NCBI RefSeq assembly: GCF_004801285.1
Contig: NZ_SSNY01000007.1
Span: forward strand, 204,849-268,848
DNA: 64,000 bases
Direction: 5' to 3'
DNA from: Ollibium composti
GTDB lineage: Bacteria; Pseudomonadota; Alphaproteobacteria; Rhizobiales; Rhizobiaceae
Part shown: in pieces, positions 37,996 through 47,987 of the stretch
How positions within the stretch are numbered: position 1 is the stretch's first letter
How the letters are laid out: each line of letters opens with the position of its first letter
Translations under genes and position numbers: made by a program
Notes under the pieces: model-generated
What the model was told of the DNA's origin: nothing
What the model saw: the letters and a program-made list of their open reading frames with translations, nothing else
Database searches by the model: none

Positions 37996-40900
37996 ATGAA
38001 GCTCATTCCCTCCATCGGCCTGCCGAAAGGCCGCGCCGGCTCCTTCATCGTCGATGAGGTGGCCGACGGCTACGAAGCCTTCGCGTTGGCCGCAATCGCC
38101 GGCGAGATCGCGCCCGACCGGCCGCTGGTCTTTGTCGCCCGCGACGGCCAGCGCCTGCCGGCCATCGTCGAAGCGCTGGCCTTCGCCGCGCCCGACCTGC
38201 CGGTGCTGGAGCTTCCGGCATGGGACTGCCTGCCCTACGACCGCGTCTCGCCAGGCTCCGACGCGGCCGCACGCCGGCTCGACGCGCTGGCTGGCATGGC
38301 GGCGCTGGCGGCCAAGCCGCACCGCGCCGTCGTGCTCACCACCGCCAACGCGCTGTTGCAGCGCGTGCCGCCCGCAGCATCGATCGAAGCGCAGACCTTC
38401 CGGGCCAAGCCCGGCAACCAGATCGACATGAAGGTGCTGATTGCGCGGTTGGAAACCTCCGGTTTCGAGCGCGTGCCGACGGTGCGCGAGGTCGGCGAAT
38501 TCGCCGTGCGCGGCGGCATCCTCGACCTGTTCGTGCCGGGCGCGGAGGACGCGCTGAGGCTCGATTTCTTCGGCGACACGCTGGAATCGATCCGCGCCTT
38601 CGATCCCGCCAGCCAGCGCACCACCGGCCAGCGCAACCAGCTCGTGTTGCAGGCGATGAGCGAGGTGGCGCTGACGCCAGACACGATCAGCCGCTTTCGC
38701 CGCGCCTATATCGAGACGTTCGGCGCGCCCTCGCGCGACGACGCGCTCTATGCCGCCGTCAGCGAAGGCCGCCGCTTCGCCGGTATGGAGCACTGGCTGC
38801 CCTTCTTTTACGAGCGGCTGGAGACGGTGTTCGACTATCTGCCGGAGGCGCCGGTGGTCTTCGATCATCTGGCGCACGAGGCGCTGGCCGAGCGCCGCAA
38901 GCTGATCCTCGATCACTTCGACGCGCGCCGCAACCAGGGCGCACTCAAGGACGCGGTGCCCTACAAGCCGGTGGCGCCGGACCTGCTTTATCTCTCGCCG
39001 GAGGGCGTCAACGAGGCGACCGCCGGCCGCGAGGCCATCGAACTGACGCCGTTCGCGGCACCTGAAGCGAGCGACCGGAAGGTCTTCCACGCCGGCTCGC
39101 GCGCCGGCCGCAGCTTCGCCGAGGAGCGCGCCGACCCCAACGCCAACGTCTTCGAGACGGCGGTGAAGCACATCGCCGACGAGCGGGCGAAGAAGCGCCG
39201 CGTCGTCGTCGCCGGCTGGACCGACGGCTCGCTCGACCGGCTTGGCCAGATTCTCGCCGAACATCATCTCGGCAAGCTGAAGATCGTCGCCACGCTGGCC
39301 GAGGTGGAGAGACTGGAGACGGGGCAGGCGGCACTTGCGGTGCTGCCGCTGGAAACCGGCTTCGAGACGGACGGTCTCGTCGTCGTCGCCGAGCAGGACA
39401 TCCTCGGCGACCGGCTGGTGCGGCGTTCCAAGAAGCGCAAGCGCGCCTCCGACTTCATCGCCGAGGCCGCTTCGCTTTCGGCCGGCGACATCGTCGTCCA
39501 CGCCGACCACGGCATCGGCCGTTTCATCGGCCTGCGGACCATCGAGGCGGCGGGCGCGCCGCACGACTGCCTGGAGATCCACTACGCTGGCGACGACCGG
39601 CTGTTCCTGCCGGTCGAGAACATCGAGCTTCTGTCGCGCTACGGCTCGGATTCGGCCGAAGCCACGCTCGACAAACTGGGCGGCGGCGCCTGGCAGGCAC
39701 GCAAGGCGCGCATGAAGAAACGCCTGCTCGACATGGCGGGCCAGTTGATCCGCATTGCCGCCGAGCGGCAGATGCGCTCCGCCCCGACCATGATCCCGCA
39801 GGACGGGCTCTATGGCGAGTTCGCCGCCCGCTTCCCCTATGAGGAGACGGACGACCAGCAGAACGCCATCGATGCCGTCGCCGGCGACCTCTCGGCCGGC
39901 CGGCCGATGGACCGGCTGGTGTGCGGCGACGTCGGCTTCGGCAAGACCGAAGTGGCGCTGCGCGCCGCTTTCGTCGCCGCCATGGAAGGGTTCCAGGTGG
40001 CGGTCGTGGTGCCGACCACGCTCCTGTCGCGCCAGCATTTCAAGACCTTCCAGCAGCGTTTCGCCGGCCTGCCGGTGCGCGTGGCGCAGGCCTCGCGCAT
40101 GGTCGGCGCCAAGGAGCTTGCTCAGGTCAAGAAGGAGGTTGCCGAAGGTACCGTCGACATCGTCGTCGGCACCCATGCGCTGTTGGGTTCCTCGATCTCG
40201 TTCAAGCGCCTCGGCCTGCTCATCGTCGACGAGGAACAGCATTTCGGCGTCAAGCACAAGGAGCGGCTGAAAGAGCTTAAATCCGACGTGCATGTGCTGA
40301 CGCTGTCGGCGACGCCCATCCCGCGCACCCTGCAACTGGCGCTGACGGGCGTGCGGGAGCTTTCGCTGATCGCCACGCCGCCGGTCGACCGCATGGCGGT
40401 GCGCACCTTCATCTCGCCTTTCGACCCGCTGGTGATCCGCGAGACGCTGCTGCGCGAGCGCTATCGCGGCGGCCAGTCCTTCTATGTCGTGCCGCGCATC
40501 AGCGACCTTGCCGAAATCCACGACTTCCTGAAGGCGGAAGTGCCGGAACTGAAGGTCGGCGTGGCGCACGGCCAGATGCCTCCCGGCGAGCTGGACGACA
40601 TCATGAACGCCTTCTACGACGGCCAGTACGACGTGCTTCTGTCCACCACCATCGTGGAATCCGGCCTCGATATCCCGACTGCCAACACGCTGATCGTGCA
40701 CCGCGCCGACATGTTCGGCCTGGCGCAGCTTTACCAGCTGCGCGGCCGCGTCGGCCGTTCGAAGCTGCGCGCCTATGCCCTGTTCACACTGCCGGCCAAC
40801 AAGAAGCTGACCGACACGGCGGATCGACGCCTGAAAGTGCTGCAATCGTTGGATACGCTGGGTGCCGGCTTCCAATTGGCCAGCCACGACCTCGATATCC

Positions 40901-41478
40901 GCGGCGCCGGCAATCTTCTGGGCGAGGAGCAGTCCGGCCACATCAAGGAGGTCGGTTTCGAGCTTTACCAGCAGATGCTGGAGGAGGCCGTGGCCGAGGT
41001 AAAGGATTCGGGCGAGACGCTGGACACCGGCTGGTCGCCGCAGATCGCCATCGGTACCGCCGTCATGATCCCGGAAAGCTACGTGCCGGACCTTCAGCTC
41101 AGGCTGGCGCTCTACCGGCGCATCGGTGACCTGGAGACACCGGAGGAGATCGACGGCTTCGGCGCCGAATTGATCGACCGCTTCGGCCCGCTGCCGGAGG
41201 AGGTCAAGCACCTGTTGAAGATCGTCTTCATCAAGGCGCTGTGCCGCAAGGCCAATGTCGAGAAGCTGGACGCCGGGCCGAAGGGCGTCGTCATCCACTT
41301 CCGCAACAAGACCTTCGCCAATCCGGCCGGGCTGGTCAAATACATCGGCGACCAGGGCTCGCTGGCCAAGATCCGCGCCGATCATTCCATCGTCTTCATC
41401 CGCGACTGGCCGAATGCGGAGAAGCGCCTGTCCGGCTCCGCCGTGGTCATGACCCAGCTGGCGAAGCTGGCGGGGTAG
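37996..41478 (+). CDS. mfd: Transcription-repair coupling factor
   Basis: Displaces RNA polymerase stalled at lesions and recruits UvrA. The 1160-residue protein has the UvrB-like N-terminal domain (LPAWDCLPYDRVSPG), the RNA polymerase-interacting domain (about 480-545: GDIVVHADHGIGRFIGL), translocase motifs GDVGFGKTEVAL, VVPTTLLSRQHF, DEEQHFGVKHKE, TLSATPIPRTL and QLRGRVGRS, and the C-terminal TRCF domain. It lies 10 bp after sdhE. No gaps are seen. Confidence 0.97.
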   Translation: MKLIPSIGLPKGRAGSFIVDEVADGYEAFALAAIAGEIAPDRPLVFVARDGQRLPAIVEALAFAAPDLPVLELPAWDCLPYDRVSPGSDAAARRLDALAGMAALAAKPHRAVVLTTANALLQRVPPAASIEAQTFRAKPGNQIDMKVLIARLETSGFERVPTVREVGEFAVRGGILDLFVPGAEDALRLDFFGDTLESIRAFDPASQRTTGQRNQLVLQAMSEVALTPDTISRFRRAYIETFGAPSRDDALYAAVSEGRRFAGMEHWLPFFYERLETVFDYLPEAPVVFDHLAHEALAERRKLILDHFDARRNQGALKDAVPYKPVAPDLLYLSPEGVNEATAGREAIELTPFAAPEASDRKVFHAGSRAGRSFAEERADPNANVFETAVKHIADERAKKRRVVVAGWTDGSLDRLGQILAEHHLGKLKIVATLAEVERLETGQAALAVLPLETGFETDGLVVVAEQDILGDRLVRRSKKRKRASDFIAEAASLSAGDIVVHADHGIGRFIGLRTIEAAGAPHDCLEIHYAGDDRLFLPVENIELLSRYGSDSAEATLDKLGGGAWQARKARMKKRLLDMAGQLIRIAAERQMRSAPTMIPQDGLYGEFAARFPYEETDDQQNAIDAVAGDLSAGRPMDRLVCGDVGFGKTEVALRAAFVAAMEGFQVAVVVPTTLLSRQHFKTFQQRFAGLPVRVAQASRMVGAKELAQVKKEVAEGTVDIVVGTHALLGSSISFKRLGLLIVDEEQHFGVKHKERLKELKSDVHVLTLSATPIPRTLQLALTGVRELSLIATPPVDRMAVRTFISPFDPLVIRETLLRERYRGGQSFYVVPRISDLAEIHDFLKAEVPELKVGVAHGQMPPGELDDIMNAFYDGQYDVLLSTTIVESGLDIPTANTLIVHRADMFGLAQLYQLRGRVGRSKLRAYALFTLPANKKLTDTADRRLKVLQSLDTLGAGFQLASHDLDIRGAGNLLGEEQSGHIKEVGFELYQQMLEEAVAEVKDSGETLDTGWSPQIAIGTAVMIPESYVPDLQLRLALYRRIGDLETPEEIDGFGAELIDRFGPLPEEVKHLLKIVFIKALCRKANVEKLDAGPKGVVIHFRNKTFANPAGLVKYIGDQGSLAKIRADHSIVFIRDWPNAEKRLSGSAVVMTQLAKLAG

Positions 41479-41483
41479 TTTTT

Positions 41484-41720
41484 GGTGCGTCCTTCAAGGC
41501 TCGCGTCGCTCGCACCTCAAGATGAAGGCCGTTTTGTATTGAACCTAGAGCATTTTGCAGCCCGACGGAATCGTCCGGCGTCGCACAAATGCGGCTAAAA
41601 CAAAGAGATAGATCGTTACGCCGTTTCCATGAAACGGTGAAACGATCTAAGAAAGTGAAGCCGAGCAAACCACCTCCCTCATCCTGAGGTGCGAGCACAG
41701 CGAGCCTCGAAGGACGCACC
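41484..41720. repeat. Palindromic repeat, family A, copy 2 (interrupted)
   Basis: The left arm (41484-41525) begins GGTGCGTCCTTCAAGGCTCG and the right arm (41677-41720) ends CGAGCCTCGAAGGACGCACC. In the other two copies the arms are much closer; here about 150 bp separates them. That interval holds a member of repeat family B. It lies between mfd and the DsbA-family gene. Confidence 0.85.
41544..41649. repeat. Repeat family B, copy 1, with long hairpin
   Basis: CCTAGAGCATTTTGCAGCC starts a segment that recurs at 58547. It contains the near-palindrome GCCCGACGGAATCGTCCGGC. It continues into a strong two-part hairpin, GATCGTT (41611-41617) and CCGTTTC (41621-41627) pairing with GAAACGG (41631-41637) and AACGATC (41641-41647). 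The hairpin part is missing from copy 2. Confidence 0.8.
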
Positions 41721-41755
41721 TGAGGGAAAAGGCGAAATCCGACAAAGAAGGCGTG

Positions 41756-42433
41756 TTATTCCGCCTTTTCCAATTCTCCGCGCGCCTTTGCAGCCGAAAT
41801 CTGGCGGATGGCGTCTGCCAGCACGCCGGGCTCCTGCGCGCCCATGACGGCGTATTTTCCCTCCAGCAGGAAGCAGGGCACGCCGGTGATGCCCATGCGC
41901 GCGGCGGTGTTGATCTCGGCGCGCACCGCATCGGCGTCGGCGTCGGTCGGCAGGAGCGTCTCGACCACGGCGGTGTCCATCCCGGCCACCTTTGCCGCCT
42001 CGATCAGCACGCCGGCGTCGCCGGTATTCTCGCCGCGCTCGAAATAGCGGCTGAACAGTTCTTCGACGAGCCTGTTCTGCTCGGCCTCGCCCATCGTCCC
42101 GGCCCAGCGGATGACGCGGTGGGCGTCGAGCGTGTTGGGGGAGACGCGAATGGCGTCGAAGTCGAAGGAAATGCCTTCGACGGCGCCGAGCGAAGTCAGG
42201 TTGGCATGGATCTGATGCAGCCGGTCGCCGTCGCCGAACTTGGCGCGCATGTAGTCCTTGCGGTCCTTGCCTTCCGGCGGAATGGTCGGGTCGAGCTGGA
42301 ACGGCCGCCAGCGCACGGTGACGTCGACGTCGCCGACCGCGGCGATGGCCGCCCTGAGGCGCTTTTCGCCGAGGAAGCACCAGGGACAGACGACGTCGGA
42401 CACCACGTCGATGCTGATTGAATTGTCGCTCAT
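41756..42433 (-). CDS. DsbA-family (FrnE-like) thioredoxin-fold oxidoreductase
   Basis: A 225-residue protein with a DsbA fold and no signal peptide. It has the redox motif CPWC (DVVCPWCFLGEKRLRAAI), the helical insert (FSRYFERGENTGDAGVLIEAAK) and the cis-proline loop GITGVPCFLLEGKYAVMGAQ. It resembles the FrnE subgroup, cytoplasmic disulfide or polyketide-linked enzymes induced by stress. Physiological role is unknown. Its start is 24 bp downstream of the solute-binding protein gene on the same strand. Confidence 0.88.
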   Translation of the reverse strand: MSDNSISIDVVSDVVCPWCFLGEKRLRAAIAAVGDVDVTVRWRPFQLDPTIPPEGKDRKDYMRAKFGDGDRLHQIHANLTSLGAVEGISFDFDAIRVSPNTLDAHRVIRWAGTMGEAEQNRLVEELFSRYFERGENTGDAGVLIEAAKVAGMDTAVVETLLPTDADADAVRAEINTAARMGITGVPCFLLEGKYAVMGAQEPGVLADAIRQISAAKARGELEKAE

Positions 42434-42457
42434 GGCTTGTCCTTTCGCCGCTGGCGA

Positions 42458-44272
42458 TCAATTCGCCTTCCGCCACCACGTCGGCAACTGGTAGCCGTAG
42501 AGCGACGTCTTGTCAGGATGGGCCATATAGGCCCAGTACGCAATCCACTGCTCGGTATTGTGCTGCATCGGCACCATGTAGTTGCCCGAGATCAGAAGCC
42601 GGTCGAGCACCCTGACGGCGGCGACGAAGTCGTCCTTCTGGCGCGCGTTGAGCATCGCCTCGATCGCCGCGTCGACGGCCGGATCGGCGACCCCGGCGAG
42701 GTTGAACGAGCCCTCGGCATTGGCGGAGGCCGAGCCCCAGCGGCCGATCTGCTCTATGCCCGGCGACAGCGAATTGGTGAAGCCGGTGGAGCCGATCAGC
42801 ACATCGAAGTCGAAGCGCTGCTTGCGCGACTGGATCTGGTCGCCGTCCAGCGCGCGGATCGTCACCTCGATGCCGAGCTTGGCCAGAGTGCGCTGGTAGA
42901 GCGCGGCCAACCGCTCTTCCTCCTGGCTGGACGTCAGGATCTCGAAGCCGAAGGGCTGGCCCTGCGGATCGACCATATTGCCGCCTTCGATGTGGTATCC
43001 GGCGGCTTTCAGCACGTCGAAAGCGGCCTTCAGCACCTTGCGGTCCTGTCCGGAACCGTCCGTCACCGGCGGCCGCCATGTGCCGTCCATGACGTCCGGC
43101 GGCACGCGGCCGGGGAAGGGGGCGAGCAGCGCCTTTTCCTTTTCGCTCGCCGGATGGCCGAGCGCCGACAGTTCCGAACCCTGCCAGTAGCTCATGGTGC
43201 GGGTGAACTTGCCATCGAACAGGTTCTTGTTGGCCCATTCGAAGTCGTAGAGCATGCCGAGCGCGCGCCGCACGGCCGGATCGGCGAACTTCTTCAGCCG
43301 CGTGTTGAACAGGAAGCCGTTCACCACCGGAGGTATGCCGGACTGGAACGTCTCGGCCACGACCTTGCCCTGCTTGTAGGCGGGGAAATCCAGGTCGCGC
43401 TCGCGCTTGACCGGGTCCGTCTCGGTGTCGATGGCGCAGATGCCTTTCTTGAAAGCCTCCGTCATCGCGTTGGCGTTGAGGAAATACTGGATGGTGATCT
43501 GGTCGTAATTGTCGAAGCCGCGTTTGGCCGGAATGTCCTTGCCCCAGTAGTCGGGATTGCGCTTGAAGACGATGCGGTCGCCGGGCTTCACCTCCGCGAT
43601 CGTGTAGGGCCCGGAGCCGATGACCGGCTTCAGAGTCGTGCGGTCGAAGGTTTCCTTGTCGAAGGCGTGCTTCGGAATGATCGGCGTCATCGCGATAATC
43701 AGCGGAAATTCGCGGTCGGCCTTGTCGTTGAAGGTGAACTTGACGCTGCGCTCGCCGGTCTTCTCCAGCTTCGCCACCTTCTTCATGCGGTCGGAATAGG
43801 GCGGCCGGCCCTTTTCGGTGTAGGTGTCGTAGGTGAACAGCACGTCCTCCGGCGTTACCGGCTCGCCGTCCGACCACTTCGCCTTCGGATCGAGGTGGAA
43901 TTCGATCCACTTTCGGTCGGGATCCATCTTCACGTCGTCCGCGAGCAGGCCGTAGAGGCCGAACGGTTCGTCGTAGTTGCGCGCCATCAGCGTCTCGAAG
44001 ACGAGATTGCCGTAGATGATGTCGATCACGCCGCGCGCGGTGGTGCGCAGGCTCTTGATGATGAACGGGTTGAGGTTGTCGAAAGTGCCGACCACGCAAT
44101 AGGTGATCGCGCCGCCTTTCGGCGCGTCCGGATTGGCGTAGGGAAAATGCGTGTAGCCGGGCGGCAGTTCGGGTTCGCCCTGCATGGCGATGCCTTGCGC
44201 TGCCCGCGCCGGGATGGCGGCGAAGAAGGCTGAAAGGACGGCGGCAGCCAGCCGGAAAGAGATGCGGCGCAT
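42458..44272 (-). CDS. YejA-like extracellular solute-binding protein (family 5)
   Basis: A 604-residue periplasmic binding protein with a signal peptide (MRRISFRLAAAVLSAFFAAIPARA). Family-5 landmarks are DAPKGGAITYCVVGTFDNLNPF, WIEFHLDPKAKWSDGEPVTPEDVLFTYD and RRALGMLYDFEWANKNLFDGKFTRTMSYWQGSELSA. The last block is typical of YejA, the binding protein for peptides and microcin C. The matching permease and ATPase genes are not adjacent, so it is either an orphan or served elsewhere. The start at 44270-44272 is chosen because the longer frame upstream lacks a signal sequence. Confidence 0.88.
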   Translation of the reverse strand: MRRISFRLAAAVLSAFFAAIPARAAQGIAMQGEPELPPGYTHFPYANPDAPKGGAITYCVVGTFDNLNPFIIKSLRTTARGVIDIIYGNLVFETLMARNYDEPFGLYGLLADDVKMDPDRKWIEFHLDPKAKWSDGEPVTPEDVLFTYDTYTEKGRPPYSDRMKKVAKLEKTGERSVKFTFNDKADREFPLIIAMTPIIPKHAFDKETFDRTTLKPVIGSGPYTIAEVKPGDRIVFKRNPDYWGKDIPAKRGFDNYDQITIQYFLNANAMTEAFKKGICAIDTETDPVKRERDLDFPAYKQGKVVAETFQSGIPPVVNGFLFNTRLKKFADPAVRRALGMLYDFEWANKNLFDGKFTRTMSYWQGSELSALGHPASEKEKALLAPFPGRVPPDVMDGTWRPPVTDGSGQDRKVLKAAFDVLKAAGYHIEGGNMVDPQGQPFGFEILTSSQEEERLAALYQRTLAKLGIEVTIRALDGDQIQSRKQRFDFDVLIGSTGFTNSLSPGIEQIGRWGSASANAEGSFNLAGVADPAVDAAIEAMLNARQKDDFVAAVRVLDRLLISGNYMVPMQHNTEQWIAYWAYMAHPDKTSLYGYQLPTWWRKAN

Positions 44273-44489
44273 GACCGGTTTGCCTCGATGTTCGAACGGG
44301 TGATTCGGTTTCGAAACTAGCATGCGCACCCTGACGGCATCTGCCAAAGAAATGAAGCCGGTGGACTGGATTCGACGGCGCGGGCAGTGTAACACGCCGC
44401 GCAAGTCATTCTGTTGCCTCATTTCGGCAAGAGGTAGCACGTCGCGAGGCGCGCAAAGCCGGCACGACCATTTCAGAGGATTGCACCAT

Positions 44490-45116
44490 ATGACGAGCCT
44501 GAACAGCAACGCATTCCGCCTTTCGCTCGTGGCCGCCGGCGTGGCCGGCGTGCTTGGTGCTGCCGTTCCCTCGGCCTCGGCTCAGCAGCAGCAGATTCCG
44601 CAGGGCTGGTTCAAGGCCTGCACCAAGCAGGAAGACGTCGACATCTGCAACGTGCAGAACATCACCACCGCCGGCAACGGCCAGCTCATCACCGGCGTCA
44701 GCCTGATCGACCTGCGCGGCAAGGTGAACCGCAAGGTCTTCCAGGTCACCGTGCCGACCGGCCGTCTGGTGCAGCCCGGCATCGGCCTGCAGGTCGACGG
44801 CGGCAAGACGCAGAAGCTCGACTACGTCATCTGCTTCCCCGACCGTTGCGTGGCCGAGGTGCCGCTGACCGACCAGCTCGTCACCTCCTTCAAGAAGGGC
44901 CAGCAACTTACGCTGACCTCGATCAATTTCCAGAACCAGCCGAACCCGATCAAGGTCGCCCTGACCGGCTTCAGCGAAGCGTTCGACGGTCCGGCCTTGA
45001 AGCAGTCCGACATCGAGGACCGGCAGAAGAAGCTGCAGGACTTCGTTGCCAAGAACAACGAGGACTTCGCCAAGAAGCTCAAGGAAGAGCAGGAGAAGGC
45101 CAAGGCCGGCAACTGA
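44490..45116 (+). CDS. IalB-family (invasion-associated locus B) protein
   Basis: A 208-residue secreted protein with a signal peptide (SLVAAGVAGVLGAAVPSASA). The IalB domain includes GWFKACTKQEDVDICNVQN, VTVPTGRLVQPGIGLQVD and VICFPDRCVAEVPLTDQLV, with four conserved cysteines. A charged helical tail (about 172-208) extends beyond the domain. The family is common in Bartonella and rhizobia and acts at the envelope; a direct invasion role is known only in Bartonella. ATG 44490 is preferred over upstream options. It is divergent from the YejA-like gene. Confidence 0.92.
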   Translation: MTSLNSNAFRLSLVAAGVAGVLGAAVPSASAQQQQIPQGWFKACTKQEDVDICNVQNITTAGNGQLITGVSLIDLRGKVNRKVFQVTVPTGRLVQPGIGLQVDGGKTQKLDYVICFPDRCVAEVPLTDQLVTSFKKGQQLTLTSINFQNQPNPIKVALTGFSEAFDGPALKQSDIEDRQKKLQDFVAKNNEDFAKKLKEEQEKAKAGN

Positions 45117-45160
45117 TCCCGGGAGCCGCCGATTTTGCGGCGGTTCGAAACGGCATGAAA

Positions 45161-45190
45161 AAAGGCTCCGGTCCGCGCCGGAGCCTTTTT
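45161..45190 (+). terminator. Rho-independent terminator after the IalB gene
   Basis: AAAGGCTCCGG pairs with CCGGAGCCTTT around TCCGCG and is followed by T residues. The stem is 11 bp and perfect. Confidence 0.9.
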
Positions 45191-45285
45191 CGTCGGCGAA
45201 CGCAAATTCTCCTGCCGACAGGATGCTGTCAGCAGCCGCGACCGCTCCGTCTTGCGTGGCGTGGCGTTCGGCTTACTTGGCGGAC

Positions 45286-46680
45286 ATGCCTGCCGCACGT
45301 CATCGAACCGGTTCGTCCCGCATCCCTTACGCTTTGGCCGTGGTGACGACCAGCTTCGGCTTCGTCGTCGTCCAGCTCGACATATCCGTCGTCAACATCG
45401 CCCTGACACGGATCGGCGCGGCGTTGTCGACGAATGTGGCGGGCCTGCAATGGGTGGTCGACGGCTATGCGCTGGTCTTTGCCGCGCTGTTGATGGCGGG
45501 GGGGGCGCTCGGCGATCGCCTCGGCTCACGGCGCATCTTCAGCCTCGGCATGGCCGTCTTCACCCTCGCGTCGCTCGGCTGCGGCCTTGCCGCGAATGGC
45601 GCCGTGCTGGTTGTTGCGCGAGCCGTGCAGGGAATAGGCGCGGCGATGCTGATGCCGTGTTCCCTGGCGCTGCTCAGCCATGCCAGCAACGGCAACAACG
45701 CGCTGCGGGCGAGGGGCGTTTCGATCTGGACGGCGGCGGGCGCGGCCGCCTTCGCCGCTGGCCCGCCGCTCGGCGGCCTGCTGGTCGACCGGTTTGGCTG
45801 GCAGAGCATCTTCCTGTTGAACTTGCCGATCGGCATCGCAGCCATCGCGATGGCGATGGCCTTTCTCGACGAGACGCCGGTGAAGCCGGAGCGGCCGCCC
45901 ATCGACATCGCCGGCCAGGCGCTCGCCGTCCTTGTGCCGTTCATCCTGACGGCGTCGGTCATCGAGGGCGGCACGTCCGGTTTCGGTGCTCCGCTCGTCC
46001 TTTCAGCCTTTGCCGTGGCTGCCGGTGCCGGCGTGGCCTTCATCGCTGTCGAGCTCCGTGCCCGCCATCCGTTGCTGCCGCTCGGCCTTTTTCGCATTCC
46101 CGCCTTCGCCGTTGCCAATTTCGTCGGGCTGGCGGTGAACATGACCACCTACGGCCTGATCTTCCTGCTGAGTTTCTATTTCCAGCAGGTGAAGGGCTAT
46201 CCGCCCATGATCGCCGGCGCTGCCTTCACGCCGTTCCTTGCCGCCGTCATCGTCGCCAACGTGGCGGCCGGCCCGGTGGTGGCTCGCTATGGCGTGCGTC
46301 TGCCGCTGATCGTCGGTCCCGCCGTCGCTATGCTCGGCTTCGCCCTGCTTCTGTCGGTGGATGCTGCGACGCCCTATGCATCGCTGATCTGGCGCCTTCT
46401 GGTGCTCACCATTGGCACCGGTCTTGCCGTGCCGGCAATGACGACCGCGGTCCTGGAAGCCGTGCCGCCCGGCATGGCCGGCATGGCGTCCGGCGTTCTC
46501 AACACGATCAGGCAAACCTCCGGCGCCATCGGCGTGGCTCTGTTCGGCGCGCTGACGTCCTTCGGTCTCGTTGCCGGTATGCACATGGCCCTGGTCATCT
46601 CGGCGGTGCTGATGGGGTTCGCAGCCGGTGCCGTCGCGATCTTTCTGGCGCGTTCCGGCGAAGCGGAAGAGCCCGCGTAA
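45286..46680 (+). CDS. MFS drug exporter (DHA2/EmrB-QacA type)
   Basis: A 464-residue exporter with about fourteen membrane helices. The family motifs are LDISVVNIALTRIG in helix 1, GYALVFAALLMAGGALGDRLGSRRIF (motif A), and LVVARAVQGIGAAMLMPCSLALL (motif C region). Substrates may be drugs or toxic metabolites. The frame is open well upstream. I chose ATG 45286 (MPAARHRTGSS) because it gives a short cytoplasmic N-terminus; ATG 45223 is an alternative and neither has a strong ribosome site. Confidence 0.85.
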   Translation: MPAARHRTGSSRIPYALAVVTTSFGFVVVQLDISVVNIALTRIGAALSTNVAGLQWVVDGYALVFAALLMAGGALGDRLGSRRIFSLGMAVFTLASLGCGLAANGAVLVVARAVQGIGAAMLMPCSLALLSHASNGNNALRARGVSIWTAAGAAAFAAGPPLGGLLVDRFGWQSIFLLNLPIGIAAIAMAMAFLDETPVKPERPPIDIAGQALAVLVPFILTASVIEGGTSGFGAPLVLSAFAVAAGAGVAFIAVELRARHPLLPLGLFRIPAFAVANFVGLAVNMTTYGLIFLLSFYFQQVKGYPPMIAGAAFTPFLAAVIVANVAAGPVVARYGVRLPLIVGPAVAMLGFALLLSVDAATPYASLIWRLLVLTIGTGLAVPAMTTAVLEAVPPGMAGMASGVLNTIRQTSGAIGVALFGALTSFGLVAGMHMALVISAVLMGFAAGAVAIFLARSGEAEEPA

Positions 46681-46708
46681 CGCCATATCGCGTGCCGGAC
46701 ATACGAAA

Positions 46709-46734
46709 AAGGCCGCCCGAAGGCGGCCTTTTTT
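46709..46734. terminator. Bidirectional rho-independent terminator between MFS and rpsI
   Basis: AAGGCCGCC pairs with GGCGGCCTT around CGAA, with A residues before and T residues after, so it works for both convergent genes. Confidence 0.9.
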
Positions 46735-46842
46735 GAATTGATGGCAGTCCTTGAAACGCTGCCCTTCGCTATGGCTCCGGGCGTTCGGTTTCTGCTGAAT
46801 GTCCACCGGACATTCAGCTCGGCCTTGCGGCCGATCGAAACC

Positions 46843-47319
46843 TCACCGCTTCGAGAACTGGAACGAGCGGCGAGCCTTGGCCTTGCCGTACTTCTTGCGC
46901 TCGACCACGCGGCTGTCGCGGGTCAGGAAGCCGCCCTTCTTGAGCACGCCGCGCAGCGTCGGCTCGTAGTAGGTCAGGGCCTTGGAGATGCCGTGGCGAA
47001 CGGCGCCCGCCTGGCCGGACAGGCCGCCGCCTGCGACGGTGGCGACGATGTCGTACTGGCCGTCACGGTTGGCCGCGACGATCGGCTGCTTGAGGATCAT
47101 CTGCAGCACGGGACGGGCGAAATAGGCGCCGAATTCCTTGTCGTTGATGATGATCTTGCCGGAGCCGGGCTTCACCCAGACGCGGGCGATGGCGTCCTTG
47201 CGCTTGCCGGTGGCGTAGGCGCGGCCCGACTTGTCGAGCTTCTGGACGTGCACGGGGGCGGCCGGCTGCTCAGCAGCGACGGCGGTGCCCAGTTCTGCGA
47301 GCGAGGAAAGCTCAGCCAT
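46843..47319 (-). CDS. rpsI: 30S ribosomal protein S9
   Basis: A 158-residue S9 with a short extra N-terminus before the conserved [28 protein letters not shown]. The C-terminus is the usual [41 protein letters not shown], which reaches the P site. Its start overlaps the rplM stop by one base, so the two are translationally coupled. Confidence 0.98.
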   Translation of the reverse strand: MAELSSLAELGTAVAAEQPAAPVHVQKLDKSGRAYATGKRKDAIARVWVKPGSGKIIINDKEFGAYFARPVLQMILKQPIVAANRDGQYDIVATVAGGGLSGQAGAVRHGISKALTYYEPTLRGVLKKGGFLTRDSRVVERKKYGKAKARRSFQFSKR

Positions 47320-47783
47320 TACGAAGCCCTCTTGTTCTTGGCGTTCAGCGCGCCGACGTCGAGCGTCTCGGGCTGCTGGGCGGTGTGCGGATGCTCGGCG
47401 CCAGCATAGACGCGGAGGTTCTTCATCTGGCGACGGCCGAGCGGGCCGCGCGGGATCATGCGCTCGACGGCCTTCTCGACGACGCGCTCGGGGAAGCGGC
47501 CCTCGAGCAGCTGGCGCGCGGTGCGCTCCTTGATGCCGCCGGGGTGGCCGGTGTGCCAGTAGTAGACCTTGTCAGTGTACTTCTTGCCGGTGAAAACCAC
47601 CTTGTCGGCATTGATGACGATGACGTTGTCGCCGTCGTCGACATGCGGAGTGAAGGTGGGCTTGTGCTTGCCGCGCAGACGGTTGGCGATGACGGTGGCG
47701 AGCCGGCCGACGACGAGACCCTCGGCGTCGATCAGCACCCACTTCTTCACCACGTCCGCAGGCTTCTGCGAAAAGGTTGCCAT
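47319..47783 (-). CDS. rplM: 50S ribosomal protein L13
   Basis: A 154-residue L13: [51 protein letters not shown], and [35 protein letters not shown] are the conserved blocks. The ATG at 47781-47783 ([10 protein letters not shown]) is the standard start; the longer open frame upstream is not conserved-looking. It forms an operon with rpsI. Confidence 0.98.
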   Translation of the reverse strand: MATFSQKPADVVKKWVLIDAEGLVVGRLATVIANRLRGKHKPTFTPHVDDGDNVIVINADKVVFTGKKYTDKVYYWHTGHPGGIKERTARQLLEGRFPERVVEKAVERMIPRGPLGRRQMKNLRVYAGAEHPHTAQQPETLDVGALNAKNKRAS

Positions 47784-47987
47784 GGTTCGTGCTCTCTTTG
47801 GGACCCTCCGCCCGAAGGCCGAAGGCGTTTCTTGTTGCTTGGCTTGGCGGCCTGCGCCGTCAATAACAAAACGGCGGCCTTTTCGGGCCGCTGTTTCGGT
47901 GGTGCTTATAGGGGAGGGCGAGAGCAGCGTCAAGCGCCTGAAATATGATATTGACGAGAGAATCTTTTTGAAATCAATGCATTAGGA

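Noticed and set aside
37792..41385. A 1197-codon open frame antisense to mfd
   Set aside because: Mfd on the plus strand has every expected motif. The antisense frame is His/Asp/Leu/Gln-rich with none.
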